From: Undaria pinnatifida | Taxonomy: Eukaryota > Sar > Phaeophyceae > Laminariales > Alariaceae | Length of the DNA stretch: 64,000 bases | Direction: 5' to 3' | Assembly (NCBI GenBank): GCA_012845835.1 | Contig: JABAKD010000006.1 | Coordinates: 5,234,818 to 5,298,817, forward strand | In this document: one piece after another, positions 33,425 to 43,958 of the stretch | Layout of the letters: each line of letters begins with the position of its first letter | Position numbering within the stretch: position 1 is the stretch's first letter | Notes under the pieces: generated by a model | The model's input: the letters and a program-made list of their open reading frames with translations, nothing else | What the model was told of the DNA's origin: nothing | The model's database searches: none | Made by a program: the position numbers and the translations under genes

Positions 33425-34680
33425 CATTATGAGCCTTCGAACTTCGATATAGTCATCGCTCGGCACCGAGCGACATCTCATTGAAGTTTGTCGCGTCTTA
33501 CCGGGAAGTTTGAGAGAAATCATCAACAAGGCCGACGTACACATCGCACCACAACATTTTTCCTTCTCTGTATCCAAGCTCTTCATCAGCATTTTTGGCT
33601 TGAATCGGTGACTCGGTCGCTGACCCTTTTTACTTTCTCCTCGCCAGTTTCATGTACAACGATATAGCCGAACGACTGTGAAATATCTCGTACGTATCTC
33701 AACCCCACAGGACGAGTAAATATGGACAAGACTTGACCGTGTCCCAATCCAGGGGTTAATTTTACCGCAGTTGTAATACTTCGCACAGGGACGGGCGTAT
33801 GGTTATACCGGTAGTATATTCTTGAAAGATGTACTTGTAGATACGGTTGAAATCGATACTTCAGTATAGAATATTACGTGGTGCAGCAGTTCTTTGTCGA
33901 CTATAAAGTTACAACTGCTCGCCAGTTACGTATTAGTAAAGGTGGAACTATGGGTCGTATGAGCTTAAGTCAACGATCGTACAGCAATAAGCTATGTTCT
34001 ACCGGAAACTGCATACGAGTATACATTCCAGCATTAAGGAGTAAAGGTTCACAAAGACTGTTTATCTTATGCTCTTCAGCCTACGATTAGTATCAGACAG
34101 TTTATCGTTATATGCGTATCCTAGAATCATGTTGAAGTGGCGTGGTTAACTTACAGCAGTGACCTTTGTTTGTTTATTCTTCTTTTTCGGGATAAAGCTC
34201 ATTGATGGACTATGACTACACCCATTATAGTCTATTACAGTACTATCAGTATTCGTAGTTCTATCAGTTTCTTTTTTTTTTCAAGTGCGGACGTACGTAA
34301 ATACACAAAACAAACAACTGGATATTGATAATGTTTTATTTTGTCGAAGTGGACACTTGTCCACAATTCTCTTTATTTGTCTAGTATTTTTTATCTATGT
34401 GGTACAATTCAGGAAGCGTGTTTAAAACCCAGTAGACGTATCTTTGCGTTTTATCTTCTAGGGTATTTATCGCTGGTAATTACACCAAGCGTAGTTTTTA
34501 CACGTATATTTCCTTATAAAGTTTTATTCTTTGTAAATGTGTGAATAACATGGATACATCCATATTGCCGCGGTTGTTACACCGGACTGAATAAGAGACC
34601 CTTTTGTTTTTGATTAATTTACGAATTTGTTTTCCGAGTATGAGGCTTCTCCAGCAATCTGAATTTGCATTATGGGCGCG

Positions 34681-35129
34681 TGTCGAGAGTATGAACCTTA
34701 GATTCAAATCCAAGTGAAGGCGCAGTCTATTCGAGCAGTGTATTCGCACGGATATTACATGCAGTTGAATCTTACGTTGAATCTTACGTTGAATCTTCGG
34801 TGGAACTTAGATGTAAACGTAGATTTGAGTATGTTAAGGTTGTCCCGTTGTCCCGGTATTCTACCGGCCTACGGGCATTGTTCCGTGATGATCAAGTGGT
34901 GATGCAACCCACCATGATCACTCTCCCTACTCTCCCTACCCTCCCTTCTCTCCCTTCTTTCCCTTTTTTTTTTTCTCTCTTTGGCCTCAAGAGCCCTTTT
35001 CCAGACTACCGGTATCTCTTTTCTTTCTTATCACAAGTGATTTTAACAGACACTTCGGTGCCACCTCTGCATCTCTTCGAATAGAAGACAGAGCCTCCAC
35101 ACAATCATTGTGTTCACAGGCTATTCACA
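34681..35129. repeat. Right LTR
   Basis: About 449 bp, same landmarks and orientation as the left LTR. A CTTACGTTGAAT word is present twice here but once at the left, and the pyrimidine run is shorter. These indels and scattered substitutions suggest an old insertion. Confidence 0.8.
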
Positions 35130-35181
35130 CACCGCCCTCACCGCCCCCGCCCCATGGCCTGACCGCCGTCGCCATGCATGA

Positions 35182-36475
35182 CTAGGCCACGCTACTGCTG
35201 TAGCTAGGCTCCCTGTTTAGGTACGCCAAGGCCGCAACCAAAACCATGGCGTTGGCGTGCATACGGGTGGCCGGGCCAGTGCGGCACTGTCTGGTCAGGT
35301 GACCGTACGCTCCACAAATACTGGATTCGCCCCCAAAAGCGTTTGGAGCTCTGCAAATTGCGGCCTTATGCCCGACGCCACCACACCACTCGCACTTGTA
35401 TACTTTTCCCGTTGGCGCTCCTGGTGGCGGGGGAGACTCCCGCGCTGGCACCACCCACGTCCGGTATTAGCCACCGACCCAGTCCCCCCATGTTGCTGCT
35501 GCTGCTGGGATCGGAGCTGCTGCTGATAGCGCTGGTCTCCACCCCAGCGCTGCTGCTGTTGTCCCCCAACTCCATAGTGTCGCTGCTGCTGCGGCTACTG
35601 CCCGGCGCCCCCTACCGCTGCTCTCGCTGAGGCTGCTGCACGGCACCCCCATACTGCTACTGTTGCTGCGGCTGCTGCCCGGCACTACCAAACCTCTGCT
35701 GCGACTGCTGCTACTATCCGGTGTCATCAATCCTCTGCTGGGACTGATGCTGCTGTCCGGTGCCGCCCAACCTCCAGCCCCCAATGTACGATCAGGCGAA
35801 CAACCTCGCTGTAGGACTTGTGGATACCTGATGCGAACAATACATGAAAATTCCCTTCGGCACGAGCGAAAAACAACTTGGGGTCCTCATCCGCGTCCAT
35901 GCTGATGTTCTCGAGCTCTTTCTCCAAATGATCCCTCTCAACGTCGCCACTTGGCAGGTACCAATCCATGACAGCCTCCATGCTCCCTAACCCTGTCTTC
36001 TACAGGCTGCCCTTGCATCACCTCCATAGATAGGGAATCCCCAAGCTTTCTCGCATTTCTTCACCTTCTCCAAACCACGAGGATATATGGATCGTTTTCT
36101 CTCCGCCGTACCCCCCAACGCCCCTGCTATCCGAATGATATCGGGAGTGGGCTCAAGCGCGCTAATCAAGTTCCGAGCAGTCAAGAAAGATTGAAAACGA
36201 CCTGGCCACAAGTGAACGTTTTTACCATCGCACCTAGAGACTCTGTTTTGCGACATAATGAACGCCGTGCTTGGCTGGCTTCGGTAGTCCTGTTGCTGCT
36301 GTCCATGCATCCTTGTCGGCTGCGTGGTCGACGCGCTTCCCCGGCGGGTCAGCTCTTTAGCCCTTGCCTCAAACGCTTCGCTTGCCGTTTCCGCTGCTTG
36401 CCGTGCCGTTGTCTCGGCGTCCAGCTTCAGCGTCAAGTCGCTTACACGCTGCCGAAACAGCCCACTCTCCTCTGA
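35182..36475 (-). pseudogene. Ty1/copia gag remnant with CCHC zinc knuckle
   Basis: On the minus strand, 36475-35987 is a Gag N-terminus with a coiled-coil-like Ala/Glu/Arg stretch (residues 14-46) and CDGKNVHLWPGRFQSFLTAR. A stop follows, then 35981-35727 gives DVERDHLEKELENISMDADE and DPKLFFARAEG (UBN2/Retrotran_gag-like), then SEVVRLIV. Next is a region that in one frame or another is Gln-rich (CAGCAG, 35480-35760). Last, 35454-35182 has KCEWCGGVGHKAAIC, a complete C-x2-C-x4-H-x4-C knuckle (residues 21-34), and a second, defective one (SSICGAYGHLTRQC). Several stops and frame changes. Confidence 0.8.
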
Positions 36476-36799
36476 CATGGTAACGCCCCTTCAGCAGCTC
36501 CGGGCCCGGACCGAAACGATATCGTGTTGTCTAGAATTACTGTAGATGACGCAAACTGTGTGGTTGCGCGGCTTGCCCCGGTGCCGTATAGATGAGGAGA
36601 ATAGCATGTAGACTGTTACACCACCAACCAAAATGCACACGGGAGGATCGTACCGTTCTGTCACAGACCCTCACTCCCACAGACCATAAAAAAGCGATAC
36701 CAGTATGTCACGCACTTCGTACACGCACGAGCGAGCCGTACCAATTCGTCACGGACTCCCCTCGGCCATATATACAGGCGGTATCGTTGTATCAATCAC

Positions 36800-37017
36800 C
36801 CGGGTCATATCGTTATCATCATAACTGCCTCGCGTGAGGCAAGCCACCCACCCAAGACGCCTCAACAAAGCACATTTATAGTCTAATGCTTCCGCATACA
36901 CTATGAAACCCAAATATCTGCAGACCAGTATCTGAAACTTTAGTACCACGAACACTCCTCATTTTAGGAGCCCAGAAACATATTATGCTGCACCCCTAGC
37001 GTGGGATGGCTCCGACC
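36800..37017 (+). mobile_element. Family B fragment
   Basis: Ends CTCATTTTAGGAGCCCAGAA, ATGCTGCACCCCTAGCGTGG and GATGGCTCC, the right end of family B. The left part is poorly preserved. 36480-36800 shows no gene. Confidence 0.45.
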
Positions 37018-37029
37018 TATATGGGAGAG

Positions 37030-38178
37030 GGCATATATAAAAGGGGTTGGGGCCTATGATGGGAAAAAAAGACACTTTTAGGCACAAGATGACAGCCGGG
37101 GGGTGGTTTGCATACAGGCGTTCACGCCCATAGATAGGGAAAGTATTTATAGCCCACGAAACACTCTCAAAGCGCGTAGTCTGAGGCAGCCCGACATGAC
37201 CCTGGCGGAGAGACCACACGCTCCAGCTGTGTCAATTATGCGAGGCAACACCAGAGAAAAGGTGTTCTCTCGGCGAATAAATAATCGAAAAGGACCTGAC
37301 ACAAGCTCCAAGAGGGACAAGTGGGCATTCCTGGCGGCTCCTGGTTCGTTTTTTCTCAATTGTTGTGCGATATATATGCTACTTTTGGACCACGCCGTGA
37401 GACCTCGCCGAGTGTGTTTGTCCGCCAAGAGCTGCACTCTCGCACCGGTCGTATCACACAGAGCACGCAAGAAGAGACCGTTCGGGAATCGCCGTCGCGT
37501 GGGCAGAGAAATCGCCTTCGGTGCTAAAAAAGTATGTTCGCTTTAGGTCGTTGCTTCTTGTGTTGTCGTTGTGGTTTCTTTTTTTGGCGCTCAATTTCAC
37601 TCCAACATTATTTACACGTGTACTTGCTGCGGATTTCGTGCACTCGAGCCGCCGTCGAGTAGAAACTTGTCATTTTTTTATCATCGCAGGCGATTCCTCT
37701 GCCCACCCGACGGCGATTCCCAAACAGTCTCTTCCTATACGTGCTCTGTGTGATGTGACCGGTGCGAGGGTGCAGCTCTTGGTGGACAAACACACTCGGC
37801 GAGGTCTCACGGCATGGTCCAAAAGTAGCATATCGCCCGACAATTAACAAAAAAACGAACCAGGAACTGCCAGGAATGTCCACTTGTCTCTTTTGGAGCT
37901 TGTGTCAGGTCCTTTTCGATTATTTCTTCGCCGAGAGAGAACCTTCTCTCTGGTGTTGCCTCGCAGGATTGGTACAGGGTAACAGCTGGGGCGTATGGTC
38001 TCTCCGCTAGGGTCATGCCAGGCTGCCCCGAGCTGTACCGTTTGAGAGTGTTTCGTGGGCAATAAATGCGTCCCCTATGGATGTGAATGCCTGTACGCAA
38101 CCAAACCCCCGGCTGTCATATTCCATCCGAAAATTAAGTTTGAAGGACATGATACACGTCAACCCCTTTTTATATTAT
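37030..38178. mobile_element. Foldback element with about 0.5-kb inverted arms
   Basis: The left arm is about 37034-37545 and the right arm about 37650-38178 (inverted), with a spacer of about 105 bp. Matching landmarks occur on the left strand and the reverse complement of the right: ATATAAAAGGGGTTG at the outer ends, GATGACAGCCGGGG, CCCACGAAACACTCTCAAA, GCATGACCCT/ACATGACCCT, GAGGCAACACCAGAGA, AATAATCGAAAAGGACCTG, ACACAAGCTCCAA and CTCCTGGTTCGTTTTTT-like, CACGCCGTGAGACCTCGCCG and AATCGCC near the spacer. The arms differ by many substitutions, so this is not an assembly mirror. The frames in the arms are parallel translations of the same repeat; no transposase is seen. The R1 repeat begins immediately to the right. 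Confidence 0.8.
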
Positions 38179-38189
38179 CAAAATAAAAA

Positions 38190-38560
38190 TACACTCCAGC
38201 TGTGAGATCGAAGATTTTGTCGAAGCTCATATTTGTAAGCTGTGTGTGATACTCCGATCACGCGTAATACGGAGTGTGTGCCCTCATCAACGATATAGGT
38301 CGGCGACTCCCCTTGGAACTGCAGTGTAGCTTGTACCAGGGTCAACAGGGTGATGTTAACCAGTCTGTGCGCGGAAACTATAAAAACCCGTTTTTCAGAG
38401 GGACAAAATCTGACAGCTGTGGAAGGAACTGCATCAGTTTATCACGCGTATCCTATAAGTCGTATAACCGCTGAAAGGAGGGCGGAGACTTAAAGGGCGT
38501 GGGGGCCGGGATTTGAACAAGAGGGAGAGTCTGGGGGCGAGGGGGGGGGGGGGGCCACAT
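38190..38560 (+). repeat. Dispersed repeat R1, copy 3
   Basis: CCAGCTGTGAGATCGAAG, TCGGCGACTCCCCTTGGA, GTACCAGGGTCAACAGGG and CGGAAACTATAAAAACCC in order, then a G run. It abuts the outer end of the foldback element. Confidence 0.65.
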
Positions 38561-38910
38561 AATCTGTGCGCGGAAACCATAGATCCTTTAAGGGGAAACA
38601 TCTGACGGTTGTGAAAGGAATGCATCAGTTTATCGTGTATACCCTGCAAGTCGTTCAACCGGTGAGGAGAGGGCGGAGTGTTCGAAATGGGGGACGGGGG
38701 GGGGGGGGACGGGGGGGGGGGGAGTTCCAACAACTTTAGGTCGCATATATGTATACCTGTTAGGAGCTTGTGGTAGGGAAGGAGGGGGCGTTGGGGGGGG
38801 GGTGGGGGGCACATGAATTGGAGCTACGGCATGGATGGCTAGAAAGGTAATGAATGAAGTGATATCAACTGTCTGGTAGTGTTTATTAATCTGGCAGATT
38901 TTGATTTTAG
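38561..38910 (+). repeat. R2 tandem units with poly-G
   Basis: GGAAACCATAGATCCTTTAA, CCGGTGAGGAGAGGGCGG, TTTAGGTCGCATATATGTA and GGAGGGGGCGTTGGG, each followed by a G run, as in the array at 14521-15570. Confidence 0.6.
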
Positions 38911-39030
38911 TATGTTGGACTATGTGTCATCTCCCATAGGCTCCCACCTTTATTTTGTTAGAATGCATCATACAACAGAATTCGTTTGCATTTTTAATAA
39001 GAAATGTCGGGTTCCGGCTCTATCTTTTGG

Positions 39031-39330
39031 GCTAAGGAGACCAGTCATTCAGAAAAAAAAAATGCCAACAGTTAACAGTAGTGCTTCGTGCGTAGCTATC
39101 CTTGCGGGACGCGTCCTCGGGGTCAATAGCAGCAATCAATGTGCTGGGCAGGTGCTGCCGTTGAACATAACGCAGCTATGGGGCTAAGGAGACCCGTCAG
39201 TCAGAAAAAAAGATGTCATAAGGGCTTCGCGCCTCTATCATCGCATCGCAGGGCGCGTCCAAGGGGTCAAGATAGCACTCAATCTGCTGGACAGGTGCTG
39301 CCGTTGAACGTAAAGCAGAAACCCTCGTTT
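39031..39330 (+). repeat. 152-bp tandem duplication with family A right end
   Basis: Units at 39031 and 39183 both start GCTAAGGAGACC and contain TCAGAAAAAAA, GACGCGTCC/GGCGCGTCC and GCAGGTGCTGCCGTTGAACG-like. The first part is the family A right region; the remainder is unique to this pair. Confidence 0.6.
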
Positions 39331-39430
39331 AATGTGCCTGTCGAAGGTCTATGTTTGACCCGTCAAGACAGCGTCAAGACCTCTCCAGCGAAAATGTACT
39401 GTGTAGTGACGCGTTCCTTGGTGGCTGAGG

Positions 39431-39948
39431 TTGACGGCTGTGTTCTTGATATATTCGTACTGCTGTAGTTTATTATAGCGTGAGGAGTTTCTTGACGATG
39501 TTTTTGACGGCTTGGTAAATATGTCACAGTACGAAATATTCGCATAGTTTTGTAAGGAGCTCCTTGACGGATTTTCTTGACGGCAGGCTTAGTATCCATG
39601 TTTTAGTGTGAAGAGTTCCTTGACGGATGTCCTTGGCTCATGTTTTTGACGGTTGTTTGCCAAGGAAGGGCTCAGGGGGACGCCAACCACCACCATATTT
39701 GAAGACAGGGACCTTTGAAGGCATGTACAACGTCTGATGATTCAGATTATCTAACTTTGAACAGCAGCGACGTTGGAAAAAGAACGTTTTTTTACTTTTG
39801 GGGGGGGGGGAGTTGTGAAGCTTCTCGGTTAGGGAGCTCCGGCAAAAGAATGTGGTTCCCCATCCCCTAGGAAACGTCTTATACGCGACGTGGGGGGCTT
39901 CTTGACGGCGGGTGTTCAAGGCCGTTCTTAGACGGATGGTCTTGACGG
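39431..39948 (+). repeat. Cluster of eight TTGACGG words
   Basis: TTGACGG occurs eight times in about 520 bp, all on the + strand, mostly as CCTTGACGGAT or TTTTTGACGGCTT with variable spacing. It also contains a family A-like GGGAGCTCC. No gene seen. Confidence 0.6.
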
Positions 39949-40049
39949 TTGTCAAAGGGTCAGAGTGGCGCCAAGCGCCATATTTAAAGCATTAGTACTT
40001 TTATAAGACATCTACAAAATATATATTAATAGTCTATATTTACAGTAAA

Positions 40050-40200
40050 AACACACTCCAACTGTGAGATCAAAGACTTCGTCGAAATTAATCTTTGCAA
40101 CCTGTGTGTGATACTCCGATCGCGCGTATTACTGGATGTGTGTCCTCGTTAAGGATATAGGTCGGCGACTCCTCTTGGAACTACAACGTAGCTTATATAT
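40050..40200 (+). repeat. Dispersed repeat R1, copy 4 (partial)
   Basis: Starts CCAACTGTGAGATCAAAG and runs through GATCGCGCGTATTAC and TCGGCGACTCCTCTTGGA, then stops at a TATATATATG stretch without the poly-G end. Confidence 0.6.
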
Positions 40201-40358
40201 ATGCGCCGTTGGAAAAATCATAACTCAAAGATGACAGAAGTGAGACGCGGGTGGTACGGTAGCCTAGGGATGTGGTGTTATGGTATCCCCTCTTCCCCCT
40301 TGAGGCGTTTTGATCGTTAAGCAAGTGTCCCCTCGTCAAACCTGGCAGGAGTCGTCGT

Positions 40359-40625
40359 CTACTTCCAATAGGAAGCATGCGAGAGACAACACCTAAGCAG
40401 GCCGCTCAACACCACAATGATTGCACCGTAGCGTCTAAGCCTCACCTGGGGGAAGATCAATACTTCGCCCACAGCCGCCTTTGAGAGCAGTTCAGTACCG
40501 GGTACCCCAGCTAAGACTAAGGCGAAGTGCTCCAAGCCGTGGTGTGGTAAATGAACAAGGCCTCGTATGGTCGAGGGGGCACCTTGTTGGAGTCCAATTA
40601 ATTGTAGCAGCTCAGTCTGAGCCAC
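40359..40625 (-). CDS. Unidentified reading frame, 88 residues
   Basis: Minus strand, balanced composition. Residues 4-11 (TELLQLIG) and 61-75 form hydrophobic stretches, the latter possibly a membrane segment (GAIIVVLSGLL). I recognise no family and no splice context. It may be a piece of a mobile element. Weak support. Confidence 0.15.
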   Translation of the reverse strand: MAQTELLQLIGLQQGAPSTIRGLVHLPHHGLEHFALVLAGVPGTELLSKAAVGEVLIFPQVRLRRYGAIIVVLSGLLRCCLSHASYWK

Positions 40626-40989
40626 CCGCGCAAGTAGCTACAGTACAAGCTTCTATGCGGTTCAAGTCGCTTTATCGAGGCGGTTGAGAAGTGCCGGCTG
40701 CTGCACGCTACAAACGTTGAACACGCCTGTGAAATCGCTTGTGACAGACGGGAACAACCACTAGTAGTGACACTATTCGGAGTAGTGACAGTTGTTGCTA
40801 CTACCGCGTTGGGGTTTCTGACTGGCACATACACATACCAGAACTATAGTCTATAGAGGGACCGTTACTTTCTCCGAAAGTCTCAAAGTTTTGGACTATG
40901 TTTTGTTTTACGGCATGCACCGGAACGGAATTACTTGCTGCGCCGTTGCGTTTTCGCTCAGGGATTATTAAGCTTTATTTTTCTCCGTC

Positions 40990-41600
40990 CACCGGAGGAT
41001 TTGAAAAAAAAAAACCAAGAAAAAAAAGGCCGTTCGCGCTATTGGGACTAAACCCGGTATACATGGGGTAAAGTACACATCATCATCGGGCTGCAGCGCG
41101 CTATGGGATGGGAGTGCATCATAATCTTCCTTTTTTTAGAACCCCAAAATGTTTCCCTATGTTAATTCCAAGTAATTTTGTCCCCAAAAAAGGTTTCTAG
41201 TTGTAAAGAAGGCGTTAAAGTTCCTCATCTGAGAAGGTCGGCATCGAACCTAAACACCGATCATGATCATATATGACGAGGTCCGCATCGAACGGAAACA
41301 CCGATAATGGCAACCGATTACATGTTTTATGTTTTTAGGCGGATGGGTGCGTGAATTGCTTCAGCTGTGATGTATACGAGCACCACTTTGGGTTTGGTTC
41401 ACTTTTTTCCTCCTGGGATATTCTTCCACTCCGGAGTGGGGGCTGGGGCCTACCCAGTGACCCTTGACTTGATGTTATGCGAGTTAACAACAACAACAAC
41501 AACATCTGGATGAAGCGTGTTACGATAAAATAGGGGTGCATTCAAACGTTCTTCTAGGAGCTCCTTATCTCAGGAGGTCCACATAAGGGCCTTAATTAGT
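40990..41600. other. No gene seen; family G trace
   Basis: AGAACCCCAAAATG, CAAGTAATTTTGTCCCC and TTCTAGTTGTAAAG...GTTAA (about 41148-41218) resemble the family G ends and palindrome. Near 41555-41590 a family A left piece (GGAGCTCCTTATCTCAGGAG) occurs. Confidence 0.35.
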
Positions 41601-41624
41601 GGACCGGTGGCGGGCGACGCAAGC

Positions 41625-41705
41625 GCAAGCCCTCCGCAGGGCCCCCCGGAGGGCCCCCCGGGAGGGCTCCCGGAGGGATCCCAGAGGGCCGCTGGAGGCG
41701 AAAAA
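41625..41705. repeat. GGAGGGCCCCCCGG quasi-palindromic cluster
   Basis: Repeated GGGCCCCCCGGAGGG / GGGAGGGCTCCCGGAGGG words with strong self-complementarity, likely to form hairpins. Confidence 0.6.
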
Positions 41706-41929
41706 TATGTGATATATGCGCGAGAATACACGCCTGAAAACCACGTAAGGAACTGTGTTTAAATGCCTCCCGAACTTGAGAAGACGTGTATCAGGATGCC
41801 TTGGGATGCTTGACGCGGAAACGAGCTGGTCGCACCTACACTCCCGAAGCCAGGAGTAGCTCGGGGTCAGCATCGCTACACCCTGGTCAATCGACAAAAA
41901 AGGAAAATATTAATATTGTACGAAGTCGT

Positions 41930-42440
41930 ATTCGCCATTCGCCATTCACCATACATAGTCGATGATTGGTGACGTCTCCATACCCAGTCTCTGTGATGTT
42001 TCCGTGCCTAATCAAACATCACGTACGGCGGATACCGAAAAAGTATATACATATTTATTTTCAGTGGCTACGGCGAATAGGAAAAAGGTGCCAAAAAGGA
42101 AACAGAAGCCTACGGCGAAGAGCAAAAGTTGCCTAATGTTTGTTTTCGACTATGGCGAATAGGAACAGGGGCCCGAAATATATTCAACTCTAAGTACAAA
42201 AGGTGCCTCAATTTTATTCGCCTACGGCAAATCTTCCTTCGATTTAAAAAAAAGACAAAAAGCCCCCAACACAAAATTGCGGCAAAAAAAAAAATATTAC
42301 AAGGTTATCGCCTGCGGCGAAAAATGTTGCGCGCCCAAAATTGCTTCTTGCGCTGCGCGCAATCAGCCTCGCGGCGACTGCTGCGCAAAACGGTTGTAAT
42401 GTTGACCCAAATGTTGCGCCCGCGCAACAGCACAACAACA
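41930..42440. repeat. Cluster of CTACGGCGAA / ATTCGCC words
   Basis: Variants of CCTACGGCGAA appear near 42068, 42109, 42150, 42222 and 42310, and ATTCGCC near 41930-41948. The intervals are AT-rich and irregular. The following part has many TTGCGC/GCGCAA words. No gene recognised. Confidence 0.45.
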
Positions 42441-42469
42441 ACAGCTAATTAATGCCCTGGTTCACATCG

Positions 42470-42745
42470 AACCTAAACGCCGATCATGATCATCTGAGGC
42501 GGTCCACATTGAAGAACCAACACACCGACCATATTGTTAAAACTGAAAGTGTGGCCTGATGAACATTGCCTTATGCCATTCGGTAAACAACGAACGGTAC
42601 CACCGTAGAAACCCAACGATATGGCGTATTGTATAGTATGTATTGTATTGATAGTACTTCCTCGGTTCAAAGGAGCCTCACCACAGTCAGAAACGTTCTT
42701 GGCCAAAACTAGGTACTGCACCCTCGTCGTAGCACGCGTCGGTGT
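42470..42745 (+). mobile_element. Family A-like element
   Basis: Has GGTCCACATTGAAGAACC, ACCCAACGATATGGCG, AAAGGAGCCTCACC, TCAGAAACGTTCTTGGCC and the right end CTCGTCGTAGCACGCGTC. It matches a sub-type of family A also seen at 47880-48350. Confidence 0.5.
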
Positions 42746-42769
42746 GAAAAAACATATATCATAAAAAAT

Positions 42770-43100
42770 GAAAACACACTCCAACTGTGAGGTAGAAGAT
42801 TTTGTCTAAACTCATCTTTGCAAGCTGTGTGTGATACTCCGATCGCGCGTATTACGGGTTGTGTGTCCTCATTAAGGATATAGGTCGGCGACTCTCCTTG
42901 CAACTACAGCGTAGTTATCAGGGTCAACAGGGTGATGTTAGGCAGTCTGTGCGCGGAAACTATAAAACCCGTTTCTGAGGGGGACAAAATCTGACAGCTG
43001 TGGAAGGAAATGCATCAGTTTATCAAGTGAATCCTGTAAGTCGAATATTCGGCGAGGGGAGGGCGGAGTTTTTAAGGACGTGGGGGCCTGATTTTGATCA
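42770..43100 (+). repeat. Dispersed repeat R1, copy 5
   Basis: CCAACTGTGAGGTAGAAG, GATCGCGCGTATTACGGG, TCGGCGACTCTCCTTG and GGAAACTATAAAACCCG, then GGGAGGGCGGAG and G-rich DNA. Confidence 0.65.
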
Positions 43101-43510
43101 AAAGGGGGGCGGGAGGGGGGGAGGGGGGAGGGGACGGGTGGGGCAGGTTTATTTGGGTGTGGAAACTATAAATATTTCTTGTGGGAGAGGGGGGGGGGAA
43201 TGTGGCGGGGGGGGCCGGGGGCGGGGGGGGAGGGCTTTAGGTCGCATAGATGTAGGGGTTTGCTATACGCGTGGTGCTAGGTCTAGGCGATGGTGCGGGT
43301 GGTGGGGCAGGAGGGGGCGTTGGGGGCGGGGGTGGGTGGGAATTGCAGCAGCGGCATGGACGGCTTTGAAGCGAGAACGAGGCGATATCCAGGGCGAAGA
43401 AGTGTTTATTCGATAGTAGGTAGGGCGTTTAGGCAAGAGGAAGCGAGGGAAAAAAAGCGGGGGGGGGGGGGGGGGGGGGGGGGGGAAGGGTTATCAAGAG
43501 GTTTAGGTCA
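43101..43510 (+). repeat. R2 units with poly-G
   Basis: TTTAGGTCGCATAGATGTAG, TTGCTATACGCGTGGTGC, GGAGGGGGCGTTGGGGG and G runs up to about 27 at 43459-43485. Gly/Arg-rich frames here are artefacts. Confidence 0.6.
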
Positions 43511-43690
43511 CATAAAATATTAAAGTCAAGGATTTGGTCGACACTGATGTTCGCAACATTGTGTGTGATCCTCCGATCGCGCCTTTTAATCATATATTAT
43601 AAAAAATGAAAATACATTCCAGCTGTGAGATCGAAGACTTTGTCGAAACTCATCTTTGCAAGCTGTGTGTGATAAAATATATATATATAT
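43510..43690 (+). repeat. Two partial R1 copies
   Basis: The first (43520-43590) keeps GATTTGGTCGACACTGATG and CTCCGATCGCGC. The second (43600-43675) keeps CCAGCTGTGAGATCGAAGAC and CTTTGCAAGCTGTGTG, then ends at a TATATATATA run. Confidence 0.55.
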
Positions 43691-43704
43691 ATGCGGAGTC
43701 ATCG

Positions 43705-43958
43705 CGCGGTGTATTGTAGGGGCTGCATTATTGGGGTCAGAGTTGGGCCTAAAGGTTCTGGTCGGTTGAGCTCCTCAAGCGTGGAACTATCGTTTAGTGT
43801 GACAATATTAATATTAAAGTTACACCGGTATTAGGTTTAAGACTAGTGTGCGCCAAAACGAATGTCTGTCGTCGAAATCGTGTTTCCGATGAGACACTGA
43901 GCACCCCATGTTAGTGACCTCAGAAGCGTCTGCTGCACCCTAGCGTGGGGCGACTCTC
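43705..43958 (+). mobile_element. TIR element family B
   Basis: GTAGGGGCTGCATTATTGG, CGGTTGAGCTCCTCAAGCG, CGAATGTCTGTCGTCGAAAT and the right end TCTGCTGCACCCTAGCGTGG with GGCGACTC. 43960-44680 shows no recognised gene; a 93-residue frame at 44127-44408 has no known motif. Confidence 0.55.

Larger units (their letters stand above)
32979..35129. mobile_element. Non-autonomous LTR retrotransposon with 5-bp TSD
   Basis: Two direct LTRs (32979-33424 and 34681-35129) enclose 1.26 kb. CACCG precedes the left LTR (32974-32978) and follows the right LTR (35130-35134), a 5-bp target-site duplication. The LTRs start TGT(T/C)GAGAG and end GGCTATTCACA in the right copy. The internal region is AT-richer than its surroundings and encodes no Gag or Pol that I can recognise, so it resembles a TRIM/LARD-type element. 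No primer-binding site or polypurine tract is clear, hence orientation is left open. It sits inside the minisatellite of a minus-strand copia element. Confidence 0.8.

Noticed and set aside
37103-37883. Similar proteins encoded in opposite directions (147 and 91 residues and others)
   Set aside because: They are parallel translations of the two arms of the foldback element; no conserved start, stop or known domain.
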